Of a stretch of 64,000 nt of DNA, positions 19,472 through 28,897 are shown one piece after another; position 1 is the stretch's first letter, and each line of letters starts with the position of its first letter. The stretch lies in assembly GCF_003584125.1 (NCBI RefSeq), contig NZ_QXFL01000003.1, positions 310,001 through 374,000 on the forward strand. Reading direction: 5' to 3'. Made by a program: the position numbers and the translations under genes. The notes under the pieces were generated by a model that worked only from the letters and a program-made list of their open reading frames with translations, made no database searches and had not been told where the DNA came from. The stretch comes from Aurantiacibacter zhengii (lineage in GTDB: Bacteria; Pseudomonadota; Alphaproteobacteria; Sphingomonadales; Sphingomonadaceae).

Positions 19472-19846
19472 TCAGGCGATCTTTTCCATGTGGTTTTCGC
19501 GCACCCAGCGGCCCACTTTGCGGCCGTAGCGGGCGATCATCTGCATGTTGAAGAAGTGCCAGCAGCCCAGCACCAGCACGGCGAGGCCCACCTTGGTGGC
19601 GACAAAGCGGATCGCTTCGGCCAGCGTGGTCGGCTCGCTGCCCAGGCTGATCGTCAGCAGGATGAAGCCGATGTTGACGAGGTAGAAGCCCACCACCAGC
19701 AGGTGATTGGTGCTGCGCGCCAGCACTTCGTCATGGCCGAAGCAATCGACCAGGAACACCTCGCCGTTCATGCTCAGCGTGCGCGCGACCCATCCGGTAA
19801 GGGCAATGGCGATGAAGAGGTAGGCGAAATAGCTCAGTTCGGTCAT
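19472..19846 (-). CDS. Small conserved inner-membrane protein
   Basis: Encodes 124 aa with three hydrophobic segments (about 4-20, 46-66 and 80-100) separated by a loop with NGEVFLVDCFGHDEVLARST. The last segment is followed by basic residues (YGRKVGRWVREN). Family not recognised; the composition is that of a genuine conserved gene. It starts 14 bases after the 179-aa membrane gene on the same strand, so they form a two-gene operon. Confidence 0.8.
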   Translation of the reverse strand: MTELSYFAYLFIAIALTGWVARTLSMNGEVFLVDCFGHDEVLARSTNHLLVVGFYLVNIGFILLTISLGSEPTTLAEAIRFVATKVGLAVLVLGCWHFFNMQMIARYGRKVGRWVRENHMEKIA

Positions 19847-19860
19847 TGTGCTTCTCCTGC

Positions 19861-20400
19861 TCAGTAAATCATCTCGTGGTAGGGATTGGTCGAAGGCTCG
19901 GTTTCATCGTGCCGATGCTGCGCGATGCCATCACGGTAGCGGCCCCAGATGTTGCCGGTAACGCCGCCTGCGATTGCTCCGAACAGGCCGAGGAAGAGGC
20001 CAGCCCACAGGCTGCCGGAATTGAATTCCCCTTCGAACCAACCGGCGAAGAGGAGGGGCATGGCGAACCCGCCCAGCGTTCCGATAGCGGTATAGATTGC
20101 GGCCCGCTCGCGCTGCATGTGGCGCAGCAGGGCGGTTAGGGGCAGGCCAATGGCGATCATGCCTGCGAGCGACCCCGCCAGCCCGATCAGAAAGGGCAGC
20201 AGGCCAAGGAGCAGGCCGCGCGGATCGCCTTCGGCGGCCATGGCGATCACACCGGCGGGCACGGTAAAGGCGAGGAAGAAACCGCTGCCAGCCACGGCGC
20301 CCCATCCGATGGAACGGAAGAAGGAGCCGATGAACATGGCCAGTTCTTCATCTGTCATTTCTGTAAAATCAGAAATAGGTGCTCGTGGATCGGCAGTCAT
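19861..20400 (-). CDS. Conserved membrane protein, unknown function
   Basis: Encodes 179 aa starting at ATG 20,400. Four hydrophobic segments (about 30-55, 62-88, 98-118, 128-150) with a Gly-rich fourth segment (GLFLGLFGAIAGGVTGNIWG). Acidic N-terminus (ISDFTEMTDEELAMFIG). No recognised family. First gene of a small operon with the 124-aa membrane protein. Confidence 0.8.
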   Translation of the reverse strand: MTADPRAPISDFTEMTDEELAMFIGSFFRSIGWGAVAGSGFFLAFTVPAGVIAMAAEGDPRGLLLGLLPFLIGLAGSLAGMIAIGLPLTALLRHMQRERAAIYTAIGTLGGFAMPLLFAGWFEGEFNSGSLWAGLFLGLFGAIAGGVTGNIWGRYRDGIAQHRHDETEPSTNPYHEMIY

Positions 20401-20424
20401 GGCATGTGATCCTTTCTGAAGGGG

Positions 20425-20547
20425 TCAGTCCCGCTGGTTGCGGGTAGGGATGAAGCGGGCGACCTTGCCGCCCAGCTTCATCAGCGAGACGAGCGTACCC
20501 TTTGGCAGCTTGCGCACATCGTCGAACCAGCCGGTCAGCGTGCCCAT
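20425..20547 (-). CDS. Possible 40-aa basic protein
   Basis: Frame MGTLTGWFDDVRKLPKGTLV followed by a basic amphipathic end (KLGGKVARFIPTRNQRD). A further in-frame ATG lies at 20,559. The composition is protein-like and the frame lies directly upstream of the two small membrane genes on the same strand, but no clear ribosome-binding site is visible. It may be a real small gene or chance. Confidence 0.3.
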   Translation of the reverse strand: MGTLTGWFDDVRKLPKGTLVSLMKLGGKVARFIPTRNQRD

Positions 20548-20600
20548 GAAGGTGTGCATCCGACGCGGAATACGAGACAGCGCGCTTTGGCTGGAACGGC

Positions 20601-21872
20601 ATGATCGACCGCCAGCCCGCCCTGATCGCGCGCTGCGCCAGCACGGTAGACGTGGCCGCGGCCGTGCGTCACGCAGCGCGTCACGGGCTGACGGCGGTCG
20701 CCCGCTGTGGTGGGCACTCGGTTTCGGGCGCATCGCTGCCGCACGATGGCCTGCTGGTCGACCTTTCCGGCCTGAAGCGCATTACCGTTGACCCCAAAAC
20801 GCGCATGGCGAGCGTCGGCGGCGGAGCCTTGCTTGGCGAACTCGATGCGGCCTTGCAGGCGCACGGCCTTGCGGTGACCGCAGGGGTGGAGCCGGAGACG
20901 GGCGTGGGGGGGCTGACGCTGGGCGGCGGGATCGGTTTTCTCGCCCGCAAGCTGGGTCTTACCATCGACAGCCTGGTAGGCGCCGAGGTCGTGCTGGCAG
21001 ACGGATCAGTGGTCGAGGCGAATGCGGAAAGCCACCCGGACCTGTTCTGGGCCTTGCGCGGGGGTGGCGGGCAGTTCGGCATCGTGACCCGCTTCGATTT
21101 CCGCGCTTCCCGGGTCGGGCCCGAAGTGGTGGTAGCACAGGCTTTCTATCCGCTTGCCAAGGCGCATGACGTGATGCGTTTCGTGCGTGAATTCATGCAC
21201 GACGCGGCGGATGATCTGACGCTGGTGCCGGTATTCATGACCGTGCCGCCGGTCGATCCCTGCCCCGCCGAGTGGCAGGGCAGGCACACCGTGGCAATGG
21301 TCGCCTGCCATGCGGGCGAGCACGAGGCAGCCCGACAGCAGGTGCAGCCAATGCTGGAACTGGGCGACATGATTTTCGGCTTCGTCGCCACGCAGCGGTA
21401 TGTCGATTTTCAGAAAACCTTCGGCGGCGCTTCCCCGCACGGGGAACGGTTCTACTGGAAATCCATCTTCGTCGATAATCTGAGTGAGGACCTGACCGAT
21501 GTGCTGGTTGATGGCATCAGGTCGTTACAGGGCGAATATTCGCAGATTTTCATGGAGACGCTGGGCGGCGCGGTGGCGCGGGTGGGCGTGGAAGACACGG
21601 CCTTTGCCAACCGCAAGGCGCGCTACAATCTCGGCATTTCCGCGGGCTGGGCCGATCCGGCGTGCGATGCGGAGATCATGGGCGCGGCGCGCGCGACCTA
21701 CGAGAAACTGAAGCGCTTTTCCGATGGCACGGTCTATCTCAACTACCTCGACCGGGACGAGATCGCCCGCGCCAGGGAGGGTTTCGGCCCCAATTTCGCC
21801 CGCCTGCAGGAGGTGAAGAACCGCTACGATCCCGGCAATGTGTTCGGCGGCGTGCTGGGTGGTGCAGGCTAG
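20601..21872 (+). CDS. FAD-binding oxidoreductase (BBE-like), N-terminally truncated
   Basis: The frame from ATG 20,601 encodes 423 aa. FAD_binding_4 (PCMH) domain with RCGGHSVSG (the His normally anchoring FAD), GVGGLTLGGGIGFLARKLG, and the C-terminal BBE (berberine-bridge-like) segment YLNYLDRDE, then RYDPGNVF. The coding sequence is in family register upstream of the ATG, back to about 20,550 (SDAEYETARFGWNGMID), but an in-frame stop at 20,547 and no start codon in between show that roughly the first 30-40 residues are missing. ATG 20,601 would give a shortened protein. May be non-functional. Confidence 0.8.
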   Translation: MIDRQPALIARCASTVDVAAAVRHAARHGLTAVARCGGHSVSGASLPHDGLLVDLSGLKRITVDPKTRMASVGGGALLGELDAALQAHGLAVTAGVEPETGVGGLTLGGGIGFLARKLGLTIDSLVGAEVVLADGSVVEANAESHPDLFWALRGGGGQFGIVTRFDFRASRVGPEVVVAQAFYPLAKAHDVMRFVREFMHDAADDLTLVPVFMTVPPVDPCPAEWQGRHTVAMVACHAGEHEAARQQVQPMLELGDMIFGFVATQRYVDFQKTFGGASPHGERFYWKSIFVDNLSEDLTDVLVDGIRSLQGEYSQIFMETLGGAVARVGVEDTAFANRKARYNLGISAGWADPACDAEIMGAARATYEKLKRFSDGTVYLNYLDRDEIARAREGFGPNFARLQEVKNRYDPGNVFGGVLGGAG

Positions 21873-22552
21873 CCGCGCCGGAAATCTTCCACGATCTCGC
21901 CGCTGGCGCCCACTTCGGCTTCGTGGCTTTCCTCGCGCCAGGTCTCTGCCAGCGCCTCTGCTTCCCATTGCCGCATCGCGGGGTGGGCGAGCACGTGATC
22001 GACCCAGCCTTGCGCGCGTCCCACGTTCAGCCCGTGCGTGCGCACGCGGAATGCAACAGGCGCGAAGAAGGCGTCGAGTGCGGTGAAATCCGGTCCGGCG
22101 AGCCAGGGTCCGCCGAAGCGGCCAAGCCCCTCCTCGAGCAGTTCACGCAGCCGGGCGATATCTTTCGCCAGCGCCGCGTCGTGCGCTGACATCCTCACCC
22201 GCACGCCGACATTCATCGGGCACTGGTTCCTGAGCGCCGGGAAGCCGCCGTGCATCTCGGCAACGCCGCATATGGCGAAGGCGCGGGCGCCCTCGTCCTG
22301 CGGCCACACCCCAGCGTGACGTTCGGCGAGGTACAGGACAATGCCGAGCGAGTCCCATACGGTGCGCTCGCCGTCCAGCAGGACGGGCACCTGCCCGGTG
22401 GGGGAGAAAGCGCGGAACGCTTCGTAATTCACCGCCGCTGCGAAAGGCTCGACCCGGTCGATGAAGGGAATGCCGAGCGCCTTCATGAGTACCCACGGGC
22501 GCAGTGACCAACTCGAATAGTTCCGGTTGGCCGTGACGAGGGTGTAGGTCAC
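21869..22552 (-). CDS. Glutathione S-transferase family protein
   Basis: Encodes 227 aa. N-terminal thioredoxin-like domain with NRNYSSWSLRPWVLMKA and the glutathione-contacting GQVPVLLDGERTVWDSLGIV (cis-Pro, Asp-Ser). C-terminal all-helical domain with GPDFTALDAFFAPVAFRV. Cytosolic detoxification or redox role expected. It converges on the FAD oxidoreductase (4-base overlap) and follows the glutathione peroxidase gene by 7 bases on the same strand. Confidence 0.92.
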   Translation of the reverse strand: MTYTLVTANRNYSSWSLRPWVLMKALGIPFIDRVEPFAAAVNYEAFRAFSPTGQVPVLLDGERTVWDSLGIVLYLAERHAGVWPQDEGARAFAICGVAEMHGGFPALRNQCPMNVGVRVRMSAHDAALAKDIARLRELLEEGLGRFGGPWLAGPDFTALDAFFAPVAFRVRTHGLNVGRAQGWVDHVLAHPAMRQWEAEALAETWREESHEAEVGASGEIVEDFRRG

Positions 22553-22559
22553 AACCCGC

Positions 22560-23108
22560 TCAGTGTTCCAGGGCGGCTTCTATTGCTTCCAGCAGGGCCG
22601 GATCATCGGGCGCAGTGGCGGGCGCAAAGCGGGCCAGAACCTCGCCATCGCGGCCGACGAGGAATTTCTCGAAATTCCACAGCACTTCGGGATCTTCGTT
22701 CGGGGTCATCCCGTGTTCGCGAAAGCGGGCACGCATTTCCTCGGCGGGGCCGGTCTTCTCCGGCTTCGCCTGCGTCAGCGCGGCGTAGAGCGGATGCTTG
22801 TCTGCGCCGGTCACGGGCGTCTTCGCGAACAGCGGAAAGCTGGTCTGGTAATTCACCTCGCAGAAGGACGCGATCTCCTCCTCGCTGCCCGGTTCCTGGT
22901 TGCCGAAATCGTTGGACGGGAAGCCCAGCACCTCGAACCCACGGTCCGCATAGCGGCGATGCAGTTCTTCCAGCCCGCCGTACTGCGGCGTCAGGCCGCA
23001 TTGCGAGGCGGTGTTGACCACCAGCAGCACATTGCCCCGATGTTCGCCCAGAGTTTCGGATTGCCCGTTGATGCGGCTGAGTTCGATCGTCTCGGGCAAC
23101 GTGCTCAT
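22560..23108 (-). CDS. Glutathione peroxidase (cysteine type)
   Basis: Encodes 182 aa. Contains [20 protein letters not shown], with Cys where eukaryotic enzymes carry selenocysteine, then [13 protein letters not shown] and [13 protein letters not shown] (the Gln and Trp of the catalytic tetrad). Reduces hydroperoxides, probably with thioredoxin or glutathione. ATG 23,108 overlaps the scoB stop by 4 bases (ATGA). Confidence 0.94.
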   Translation of the reverse strand: MSTLPETIELSRINGQSETLGEHRGNVLLVVNTASQCGLTPQYGGLEELHRRYADRGFEVLGFPSNDFGNQEPGSEEEIASFCEVNYQTSFPLFAKTPVTGADKHPLYAALTQAKPEKTGPAEEMRARFREHGMTPNEDPEVLWNFEKFLVGRDGEVLARFAPATAPDDPALLEAIEAALEH

Positions 23109-23749
23109 GACAGTGCTACCTCGTACTGTGCGGTGGTCTTTTCCGCGACCTCCTCCGCCGTCACGCCGGGGGCCAGTTCCACCAGCCTGAACGGGCTGTC
23201 GTGATCGGGCCGCTGGAACACGGCCAGATCGGTGATGATCATGTCGACCACGTTGGTGCCGGTCAGCGGCAGGGTGCACTCGGGAATGAACTTGGGATCG
23301 CCGTGCTTGCTGGTGTGCTCCATCACGACGATGATCTTCTTCACGCCCGCGACAAGGTCCATCGCGCCGCCCATGCCCTTCACCATCTTGCCCGGAATCA
23401 TCCAGTTGGCGATGTCCCCGTTCCCGGCCACTTCCATCGCGCCCAGCACGGTCAGATCGATGTGGCCGCCGCGGATCATGGAGAAGCTGGTGGCGCTGTC
23501 GAAATAGGCGGAGTGCGGCAGTTCGCTGATGGTCTGCTTGCCGGCGTTGATGAGATCCGCGTCCTCCTCACCCTCGTAGGGGAACGGGCCGATACCCAGC
23601 ATCCCGTTCTCGCTCTGCAGCGTCACCTGCATCCCCTCGGGGATGTGGTTCGCCACCAGCGTGGGGATGCCGATACCGAGATTAACGTAGTAGCCGTCCT
23701 CCAGCTCGTTCGCAGCGCGGGCGGCCATTTCGTCGCGGGTCCAGGGCAT
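23105..23749 (-). CDS. scoB: 3-oxoacid CoA-transferase subunit B
   Basis: Encodes 214 aa. The catalytic glutamate is E47 in [11 protein letters not shown], which forms the glutamyl-CoA thioester. [19 protein letters not shown] is also typical. With subunit A (25,261-25,980) it moves CoA from succinyl-CoA to acetoacetate or a similar 3-oxoacid. The two subunit genes are normally adjacent; here a 458-aa lipoprotein gene lies between them. Confidence 0.95.
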   Translation of the reverse strand: MPWTRDEMAARAANELEDGYYVNLGIGIPTLVANHIPEGMQVTLQSENGMLGIGPFPYEGEEDADLINAGKQTISELPHSAYFDSATSFSMIRGGHIDLTVLGAMEVAGNGDIANWMIPGKMVKGMGGAMDLVAGVKKIIVVMEHTSKHGDPKFIPECTLPLTGTNVVDMIITDLAVFQRPDHDSPFRLVELAPGVTAEEVAEKTTAQYEVALS

Positions 23750-23783
23750 AAAAACGTGTCTCCTTGGGGGGAAGGTGGCGGGG

Positions 23784-25160
23784 TTATCCGCCGACGGGAT
23801 TTTCGATCAGGAACCAGCCGTTGCCGAGCAGCAATTCCAGGTTCCGGGCATCACCCTCGTCGATGATGAAATTGTAAAGGTCGTCGAAGTCGGAACGCTC
23901 GTCCCCCGCCAGCGCGATCACGCATTGCGTCTGCGCCAGCGCAGCGCGGCGGGCCTGCTTGGTCTCGCCCGGATAGCGTTCGACATACAGCGAATCCTGC
24001 GATTGCGGATCGAGGCCGGAGGCGACCAGCCGGTCGCGCACGGCGCGCGCGTCGATCGGTCCGCGATCGGTTATCCAGGCAATCTGCACGTCACGCAGGC
24101 GCAGGTCGGCGAGAATACGGGCCAGCTGGTTGTTGAGCGCCAGGGGGCCGGCAATCGGCACGACACCGCCGGCGGGATCGAGGTCGATCACAACGGTCGG
24201 GCTGTTGCCTTCACAGTCGCGCCGGATCGGCTGCAAGCTGGTGGGATCGGCCAGCATGGCCGAGGGCAGGGGGAGACCGCCGCCGAGCGTGCGCAGGGCG
24301 TAGTTGCGGAGCGGGCCGTATCCCGCGGCAGTCGCCTCACTGGATACCGCGGGGCTGCTGCTGGCAGCAACCGGCGGTTCGATTGCGGGCCGCGCGGCAG
24401 GCGGCGTGGAAACCAGCGCGCCCGATTCCTGCGAAGGTGCGGTGGGACGGGGTTGCGCCGCAGCGACGGTCGCAGGCTCTTCGACCTCTGAGGGCCCTGC
24501 CGTTGCCATGCTGGCTTCTGCTGCTTCGGCGGCTTCCAGCGCATTAGCGGCGGCGGCCGGCGGTTGCTCCGCCGGTTGGGTGGTGGCCAACCGGGTTTCC
24601 GGTTCGGGTTGCTGAGCTGCAGGCTCCGGCGGCAGGCCGATATCGGCAAGCCTCGAGGCGGCAGGCTCCGGCGCGGACGAAGCGGGCTCTTCTGCCATCT
24701 GCGGCGGGACGATCTCTGCGGTTGCAGGCGTCGACGCAGGTTCCGCAGTTGCGCGCGAAGCAGCAGGCAGGCGGGAACCGTCGAGGGTCGCGACGACGAC
24801 GGGCTGCGCCGAGCGGTCGGCCAGACCAGACGTCGGTGCCGTGGTCGGCGAGGGCGCTGGCGTCGGCACCCGGTTCGCCACCGGGTTCGGCGTAGCCGCC
24901 AGCGGCGCGGCGGCTACGGGCATTGTTGGCTGCGCTGCGGCAAGGGCGGGAGACGGCGAAGGTGTCGGCGTTGGCGCGGGAACGGACACCGGCGGTGTGG
25001 CCATGGCGACCTGCTCGCGCGCGCCCTTGCGTGCATCGTCGGAAACACCATCACGCACGAATGCTCCGCCACTCGCGACGATGGGAATCGCCGCGGCAGC
25101 AATGCAACCCTGCAGCGCGATGGAGGAAAGGCCGAGCAGCAAGAGGTTACGATAGTTCAT
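23784..25160 (-). CDS. Pro/Ala-rich lipoprotein with class C acid phosphatase-like domain
   Basis: Encodes 458 aa. Signal peptide with lipobox LQGC (Cys 19), then about 250 residues of Pro/Ala/Ser/Thr/Glu-rich linker. The C-terminal ~180 residues resemble the HAD fold of class C acid phosphatases: [10 protein letters not shown] (motif I, Asp-x-Asp), WITDRG (motif II), KQARR (motif III Lys) and [15 protein letters not shown] (motif IV). Motif I lacks the usual Thr/Val at position 5, so activity is uncertain. It interrupts the scoA-scoB pair (34 bases before scoB). Likely anchored in the outer membrane facing the periplasm. Confidence 0.8.
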   Translation of the reverse strand: MNYRNLLLLGLSSIALQGCIAAAAIPIVASGGAFVRDGVSDDARKGAREQVAMATPPVSVPAPTPTPSPSPALAAAQPTMPVAAAPLAATPNPVANRVPTPAPSPTTAPTSGLADRSAQPVVVATLDGSRLPAASRATAEPASTPATAEIVPPQMAEEPASSAPEPAASRLADIGLPPEPAAQQPEPETRLATTQPAEQPPAAAANALEAAEAAEASMATAGPSEVEEPATVAAAQPRPTAPSQESGALVSTPPAARPAIEPPVAASSSPAVSSEATAAGYGPLRNYALRTLGGGLPLPSAMLADPTSLQPIRRDCEGNSPTVVIDLDPAGGVVPIAGPLALNNQLARILADLRLRDVQIAWITDRGPIDARAVRDRLVASGLDPQSQDSLYVERYPGETKQARRAALAQTQCVIALAGDERSDFDDLYNFIIDEGDARNLELLLGNGWFLIENPVGG

Positions 25161-25260
25161 CGGGTGTATCTTCCTGTAGCGTGTCGAGGCCAGTGGTATT
25201 GCTTGCGCGGCGCATGTCGAGACATTTCCGGTTGCATCGCGCTGCCCGGCCCGCCGCGCT

Positions 25261-25980
25261 TTACGCCGTTTCGCGCTGGCGTGTCGTCACGAACTCGATT
25301 TTCTTGTCGTAGGGTGCGCCCACCACAATGCGGTTGACGAATACACCAGGCAGGTGGATGCAGTCGGGATCGAGCGCGCCTGCGGGTACAACCTCTTCCA
25401 CTTCGGCCACGCAGATCTTGCCGCAGGTTGCAGCAGGCTGGTTGAAATTACGCGCGGTCTTGCGGAACATCAGGTTGCCGGTCTCGTCCGCCTTCCAGGC
25501 CTTGATGATCGACAGGTCTGCAAAGATGCCCTTTTCGAGGATGTAGTCCTCCGGCCCCTCGCCGGTGTCGAACTGCTTAACCTCCTTGCCTTCTGCCACC
25601 TGCGTGCCCACGCCCGTCTTGGTGTAGAAGCCGGGAATGCCCGCGCCGCCGGCGCGCATGCGTTCGGCCAGCGTTCCTTGCGGGCAGAACTCCACTTCCA
25701 GCTCGCCGGAAAGATACTGCCGCTCGAACTCCTTGTTCTCCCCGACGTAGCTGGAGATCATCTTCTTCACCTGCTTGGAGCGCAGGAGCATGCCGATGCC
25801 TTCGTTGTCGATCCCGGCGTTATTGCTGGCGAAGGTCAGGTTCTTCACGCCCGAATCCTGAATCGCCTTCAGCAGGCGTTCGGGAATGCCGCACAGGCCA
25901 AAACCGCCACTGGCGATCAGCATGTCATCACGCAGCACGCCATCAAGAGCGGCTTCGGCTGAGGGGTAGAGTTTCTGCAT
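25261..25980 (-). CDS. scoA: 3-oxoacid CoA-transferase subunit A
   Basis: Encodes 239 aa. IASGGFGLCGIPERLL near the N-terminus, TFASNNAG and ERMRAGGAGIPGFYTKTGVGT are standard for the alpha subunit. The C-terminal end is VTTRQRETA. ATG 25,980 was chosen because the family N-terminus (MQKLYPSAEAALDG) begins there. Partner subunit at 23,105-23,749. Confidence 0.95.
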   Translation of the reverse strand: MQKLYPSAEAALDGVLRDDMLIASGGFGLCGIPERLLKAIQDSGVKNLTFASNNAGIDNEGIGMLLRSKQVKKMISSYVGENKEFERQYLSGELEVEFCPQGTLAERMRAGGAGIPGFYTKTGVGTQVAEGKEVKQFDTGEGPEDYILEKGIFADLSIIKAWKADETGNLMFRKTARNFNQPAATCGKICVAEVEEVVPAGALDPDCIHLPGVFVNRIVVGAPYDKKIEFVTTRQRETA

Positions 25981-26130
25981 GGCGGCTTCCTCTGCGAACA
26001 ATCGGTTGGACTGGTGTCGTTGAGACTTCCCGCAGGCATTAGAGATACGCACGGGCTCTGTCACCAGCCTAAGGGCGTCTATAGTGCGGTGCACAAGAAT
26101 CGCTGCCCAGAAAAGTGAATCACCATTCAA

Positions 26131-26300
26131 TTTTGCTGCCGCTGACTCGTGTGTCAGTCCTGAAAATCGTTAAATGACAGGGGCTAACCTGCGGTGTTGC
26201 GCTCCATGCAACACCAGATGCTCTTTTCGCACTTGCGAGATGGCGTGGATTCGAACATATCTCTCCCTGCCTTTCAGGCATCCTCTCCCAAAACTTCCAG
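26131..26300 (+). ncRNA. Candidate structured RNA or 5' leader
   Basis: A non-coding, AT-richer stretch packed with short hairpins: GGTGTTGC pairs with GCAACACC (26,194-26,216), CGCA with TGCG (26,228-26,237), GAGAT with ATCTC (26,237-26,263) and TGCCT with AGGCA (26,268-26,280). It ends directly in a strong intrinsic terminator on the plus strand. No ORF explains it. It is either a small RNA or a leader or attenuator for the CDC48 ATPase gene 130 bases downstream. It does not match the tRNA, tmRNA or SRP RNA signatures I know. Boundaries are approximate. Confidence 0.4.
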
Positions 26301-26331
26301 GGCCCGGTCGGCAACGACCGGGCCTTTTTTT
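26301..26331 (+). terminator. Strong intrinsic terminator upstream of the AAA+ ATPase gene
   Basis: GGCCCGGTCG, loop GCAA, CGACCGGGCC, then seven T. The stem is a perfect 10 bp. It faces the plus strand although the upstream protein gene (scoA) is on the minus strand, so it must end an RNA starting within about 200 bases upstream. Confidence 0.85.
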
Positions 26332-26459
26332 GTCCGCCGTATGCGTGGCCTTTGCGCAGGCATCTTTCCGGCACGATTCCGCCGCTGACAGGTTTGCAAT
26401 ACGGGCGGGCGCTTCCTAGGTCCGCAGCGTAGGTGAATACCGAGAGGACGAGAGCAGGC

Positions 26460-28766
26460 ATGGCCGAAGCGGACACAGCGAAAGTTGAAGAGGGAACGGT
26501 AAGGCTGCAGGTCGCCGCCGCCCGTCAGGAAGAATCGGGCAGGGGCGTTGTACGCATGCCGCGCACGGCCTTCCAGAAACTGGGCATTACCGAAGGCGAT
26601 GCGGTGGAGATCGAAGGCAAGCGATCCACCCTGGCCGTGGCCGTACCCAGCTATGACGAGGACGAGGCGCTCGATGTCATCCGCCTCGACGGGCTGCAGC
26701 GCGGCAATGCCGAAACGTCCAGCGGCGAGCACGTGATCGTGCGGCGCGCCGAGACCAAGCCCGCCACGCGCGTCGTTTTCGCCCCCGCGCGCCGTGAAAT
26801 GCGCCTGCATGGCCCCAGCGAGGCGCTGAAGAAGGTATTCTTCAAGCAGCCCCTGACCACCGGCGATCTGGTCGCCACGCATGGCCAGCAGCCGGTGCAG
26901 AACGTGCCGCCCGAGGTGCGGCGCATGTTCAACGCGCCGGCTTATGCCCTGACACAAATCCGCCTGCAGGTCGTCTCCACCAGCCCCAAGGGCTTCGTCC
27001 ATATCGACGAGAATACCGAGGTGGAACTGCGCACCGAGTTCGAGGAACCCCGCGATGCGCGCGGGCTCATCAACTATGACGATGTCGGCGGGATGGACGA
27101 GACCATCAAGGCCCTGCGCGAGATGGTGGAACTGCCGCTGCGCTACCCCGAACTGTTCACGCGCCTTGGCGTGGATCCGCCCAAGGGCGTGCTGCTCCAC
27201 GGACCGCCCGGAACCGGCAAGACCCGGCTGGCACAGGCCGTGGCGAACGAATCGGACGCCGAGTTCTTCACCATCAACGGGCCCGAGATCATGGGCAGCG
27301 CCTATGGCGAATCCGAAAAGCGCCTGCGCGAAGTGTTCGAAGAAGCCGAGCGCAGCCAGCCTGCCATCGTCTTTATCGACGAGGTCGATTCCATCGCGCC
27401 CAAGCGTGAGCGCGTGCAGGGCGAGGCGGAGAAGCGTCTCGTCGCCCAGCTTCTCACGCTGATGGAGGGGCTGCAGGCCCGCTCCAACCTCGTTGTAATC
27501 GCCGCCACCAACCGCCCCGACGCCATCGACGAGGCATTGCGCCGTCCGGGCCGCTTCGACCGCGAAATCGTGATCGGCGTTCCCGACGAAAGCGGCAGGC
27601 GCGAAATCCTCGCCATCCACACCCGCGGGATGCCGCTGGGCGAGGGTGTAGACCTTGGCGAACTGTCGCGCTCCACCCATGGCTTCGTGGGCGCGGATAT
27701 TGCCGCGCTGGCGCGAGAGGCCGCGATCGAGGCGGTGCGGCGGATCATGCCAAAGCTTGATCTCGACGCACGCGAAATACCCGCCGAGGTGCTCGAGGAA
27801 CTGTGCGTCGAGAAGAACGACTTCCGCGAAGCGCTGAAGCGCGTGCAGCCGAGCGCCATGCGCGAGGTGATGGTGCAGGCCCCGACCGTGGGCTGGGAAG
27901 ACCTCGGCGGCCTCGACGAGGCCATTTCTTCTTTGAAGGAAGGCGTCGAACTGCCGCTGAAGAACCCGCGCGCGTTCGAATCGCTGGGTATCCGCCCGGC
28001 CAAGGGCTTCCTGCTTTACGGCCCTCCCGGCACCGGCAAGACGCTGCTGGCCAAGGCCGTGGCAAAAGAGGCGGAGGCCAACTTCATCTCGATCAAGAGC
28101 AGCGACCTGCTTTCCAAGTGGTACGGCGAGAGCGAGCAGCAGATCGCCAAGATGTTCGCCCGCGCCCGCGCGGTGGCGCCTTGCGTCATCTTCATCGACG
28201 AGATCGACAGTCTCGTACCTGCGCGCGGATCGTCAGCCAACGAACCGCAGGTGACGGCACGCGTCGTCAACACGATCCTGGCGGAGATGGACGGGATGGA
28301 GGAAATGTCTTCCATCGTGGTGATCGGCGCAACCAACCGGCCTACGCTGGTCGATCCCGCGCTGCTACGCCCTGGCCGGTTCGACGAGCTCGTCTATGTC
28401 GGCGCGCCGGACCAGGCCGGACGCGAGCATATCCTCAAGATTCACACCTCCGCCATGCCGCTGGCCGACGACGTGGACCTGTCCGCTGTGGCTGGTGAGG
28501 CCGAACGTTTCACCGGTGCCGATCTGGAAGACGTGGTGCGCCGCGCGGGCCTTAACGCCATCCGCCGGACGCAGGGTTCGCCCGAGAAGGTGACGAAAGC
28601 GGATTTCGAGGAAGCGCTGAAGGATTCGCGCCCCACCGTCACGCCCAAGATGGAAGAAGAATACAAGAAGATGAAGGGCGAGCTGAAGAAGCGCGCGCTG
28701 GAAGTGAACCCCATCGGCTTCATTACGGAAGGCATGGTGGAGAGCACGCGCGAGTCCAAGCATTAG
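26460..28766 (+). CDS. CDC48/p97-type AAA+ ATPase
   Basis: Encodes 768 aa from ATG 26,460; a GTG at 26,433 would add nine residues. N-terminal double-psi barrel and CDC48_2 domains (about 8-190), then two AAA+ modules: D1 with GPPGTGKT near 247-254 and [11 protein letters not shown]2 with GPPGTGKT near 521-528 and [10 protein letters not shown]. Arginine fingers sit in LRRPGRFD and LLRPGRFD. Tandem-ring unfoldase related to archaeal VAT and eukaryotic p97, found in scattered bacteria; substrates in bacteria are not known. It lacks the hydrophobic-tyrosine tail, ending [12 protein letters not shown]. Confidence 0.93.
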   Translation: MAEADTAKVEEGTVRLQVAAARQEESGRGVVRMPRTAFQKLGITEGDAVEIEGKRSTLAVAVPSYDEDEALDVIRLDGLQRGNAETSSGEHVIVRRAETKPATRVVFAPARREMRLHGPSEALKKVFFKQPLTTGDLVATHGQQPVQNVPPEVRRMFNAPAYALTQIRLQVVSTSPKGFVHIDENTEVELRTEFEEPRDARGLINYDDVGGMDETIKALREMVELPLRYPELFTRLGVDPPKGVLLHGPPGTGKTRLAQAVANESDAEFFTINGPEIMGSAYGESEKRLREVFEEAERSQPAIVFIDEVDSIAPKRERVQGEAEKRLVAQLLTLMEGLQARSNLVVIAATNRPDAIDEALRRPGRFDREIVIGVPDESGRREILAIHTRGMPLGEGVDLGELSRSTHGFVGADIAALAREAAIEAVRRIMPKLDLDAREIPAEVLEELCVEKNDFREALKRVQPSAMREVMVQAPTVGWEDLGGLDEAISSLKEGVELPLKNPRAFESLGIRPAKGFLLYGPPGTGKTLLAKAVAKEAEANFISIKSSDLLSKWYGESEQQIAKMFARARAVAPCVIFIDEIDSLVPARGSSANEPQVTARVVNTILAEMDGMEEMSSIVVIGATNRPTLVDPALLRPGRFDELVYVGAPDQAGREHILKIHTSAMPLADDVDLSAVAGEAERFTGADLEDVVRRAGLNAIRRTQGSPEKVTKADFEEALKDSRPTVTPKMEEEYKKMKGELKKRALEVNPIGFITEGMVESTRESKH

Positions 28767-28827
28767 CAGGTTTGTGTGAGCGCCTGCGCGCTCACATCCT
28801 CGCTAGACGCGCAGCAGAGCTGCGCCC

Positions 28828-28860
28828 GCTGCGGGGCGGCCGTTCGCCCTTGCGGCGCGC
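28828..28860. repeat. Dispersed GC-rich repeat, copy 2
   Basis: GCTGCGGGGCGGCCGTTCGC followed by CCTTGCGGCGCGC matches the copy at 957-996 apart from one inserted G and one substitution. It lies between convergent genes. A stem made of GTGAGCGC and GCGCTCAC lies just upstream at 28,777-28,796. Confidence 0.4.
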
Positions 28861-28897
28861 AGACGACGCGCCGTTTCTCGCTCGACGATTACAGAGA

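Noticed and set aside
26246-26256. GGATTCGAAC resembles the reverse complement of a tRNA T-loop
   Set aside because: The flanking bases cannot form a T-stem or acceptor stem, and no D-arm or anticodon arm can be placed on either strand.
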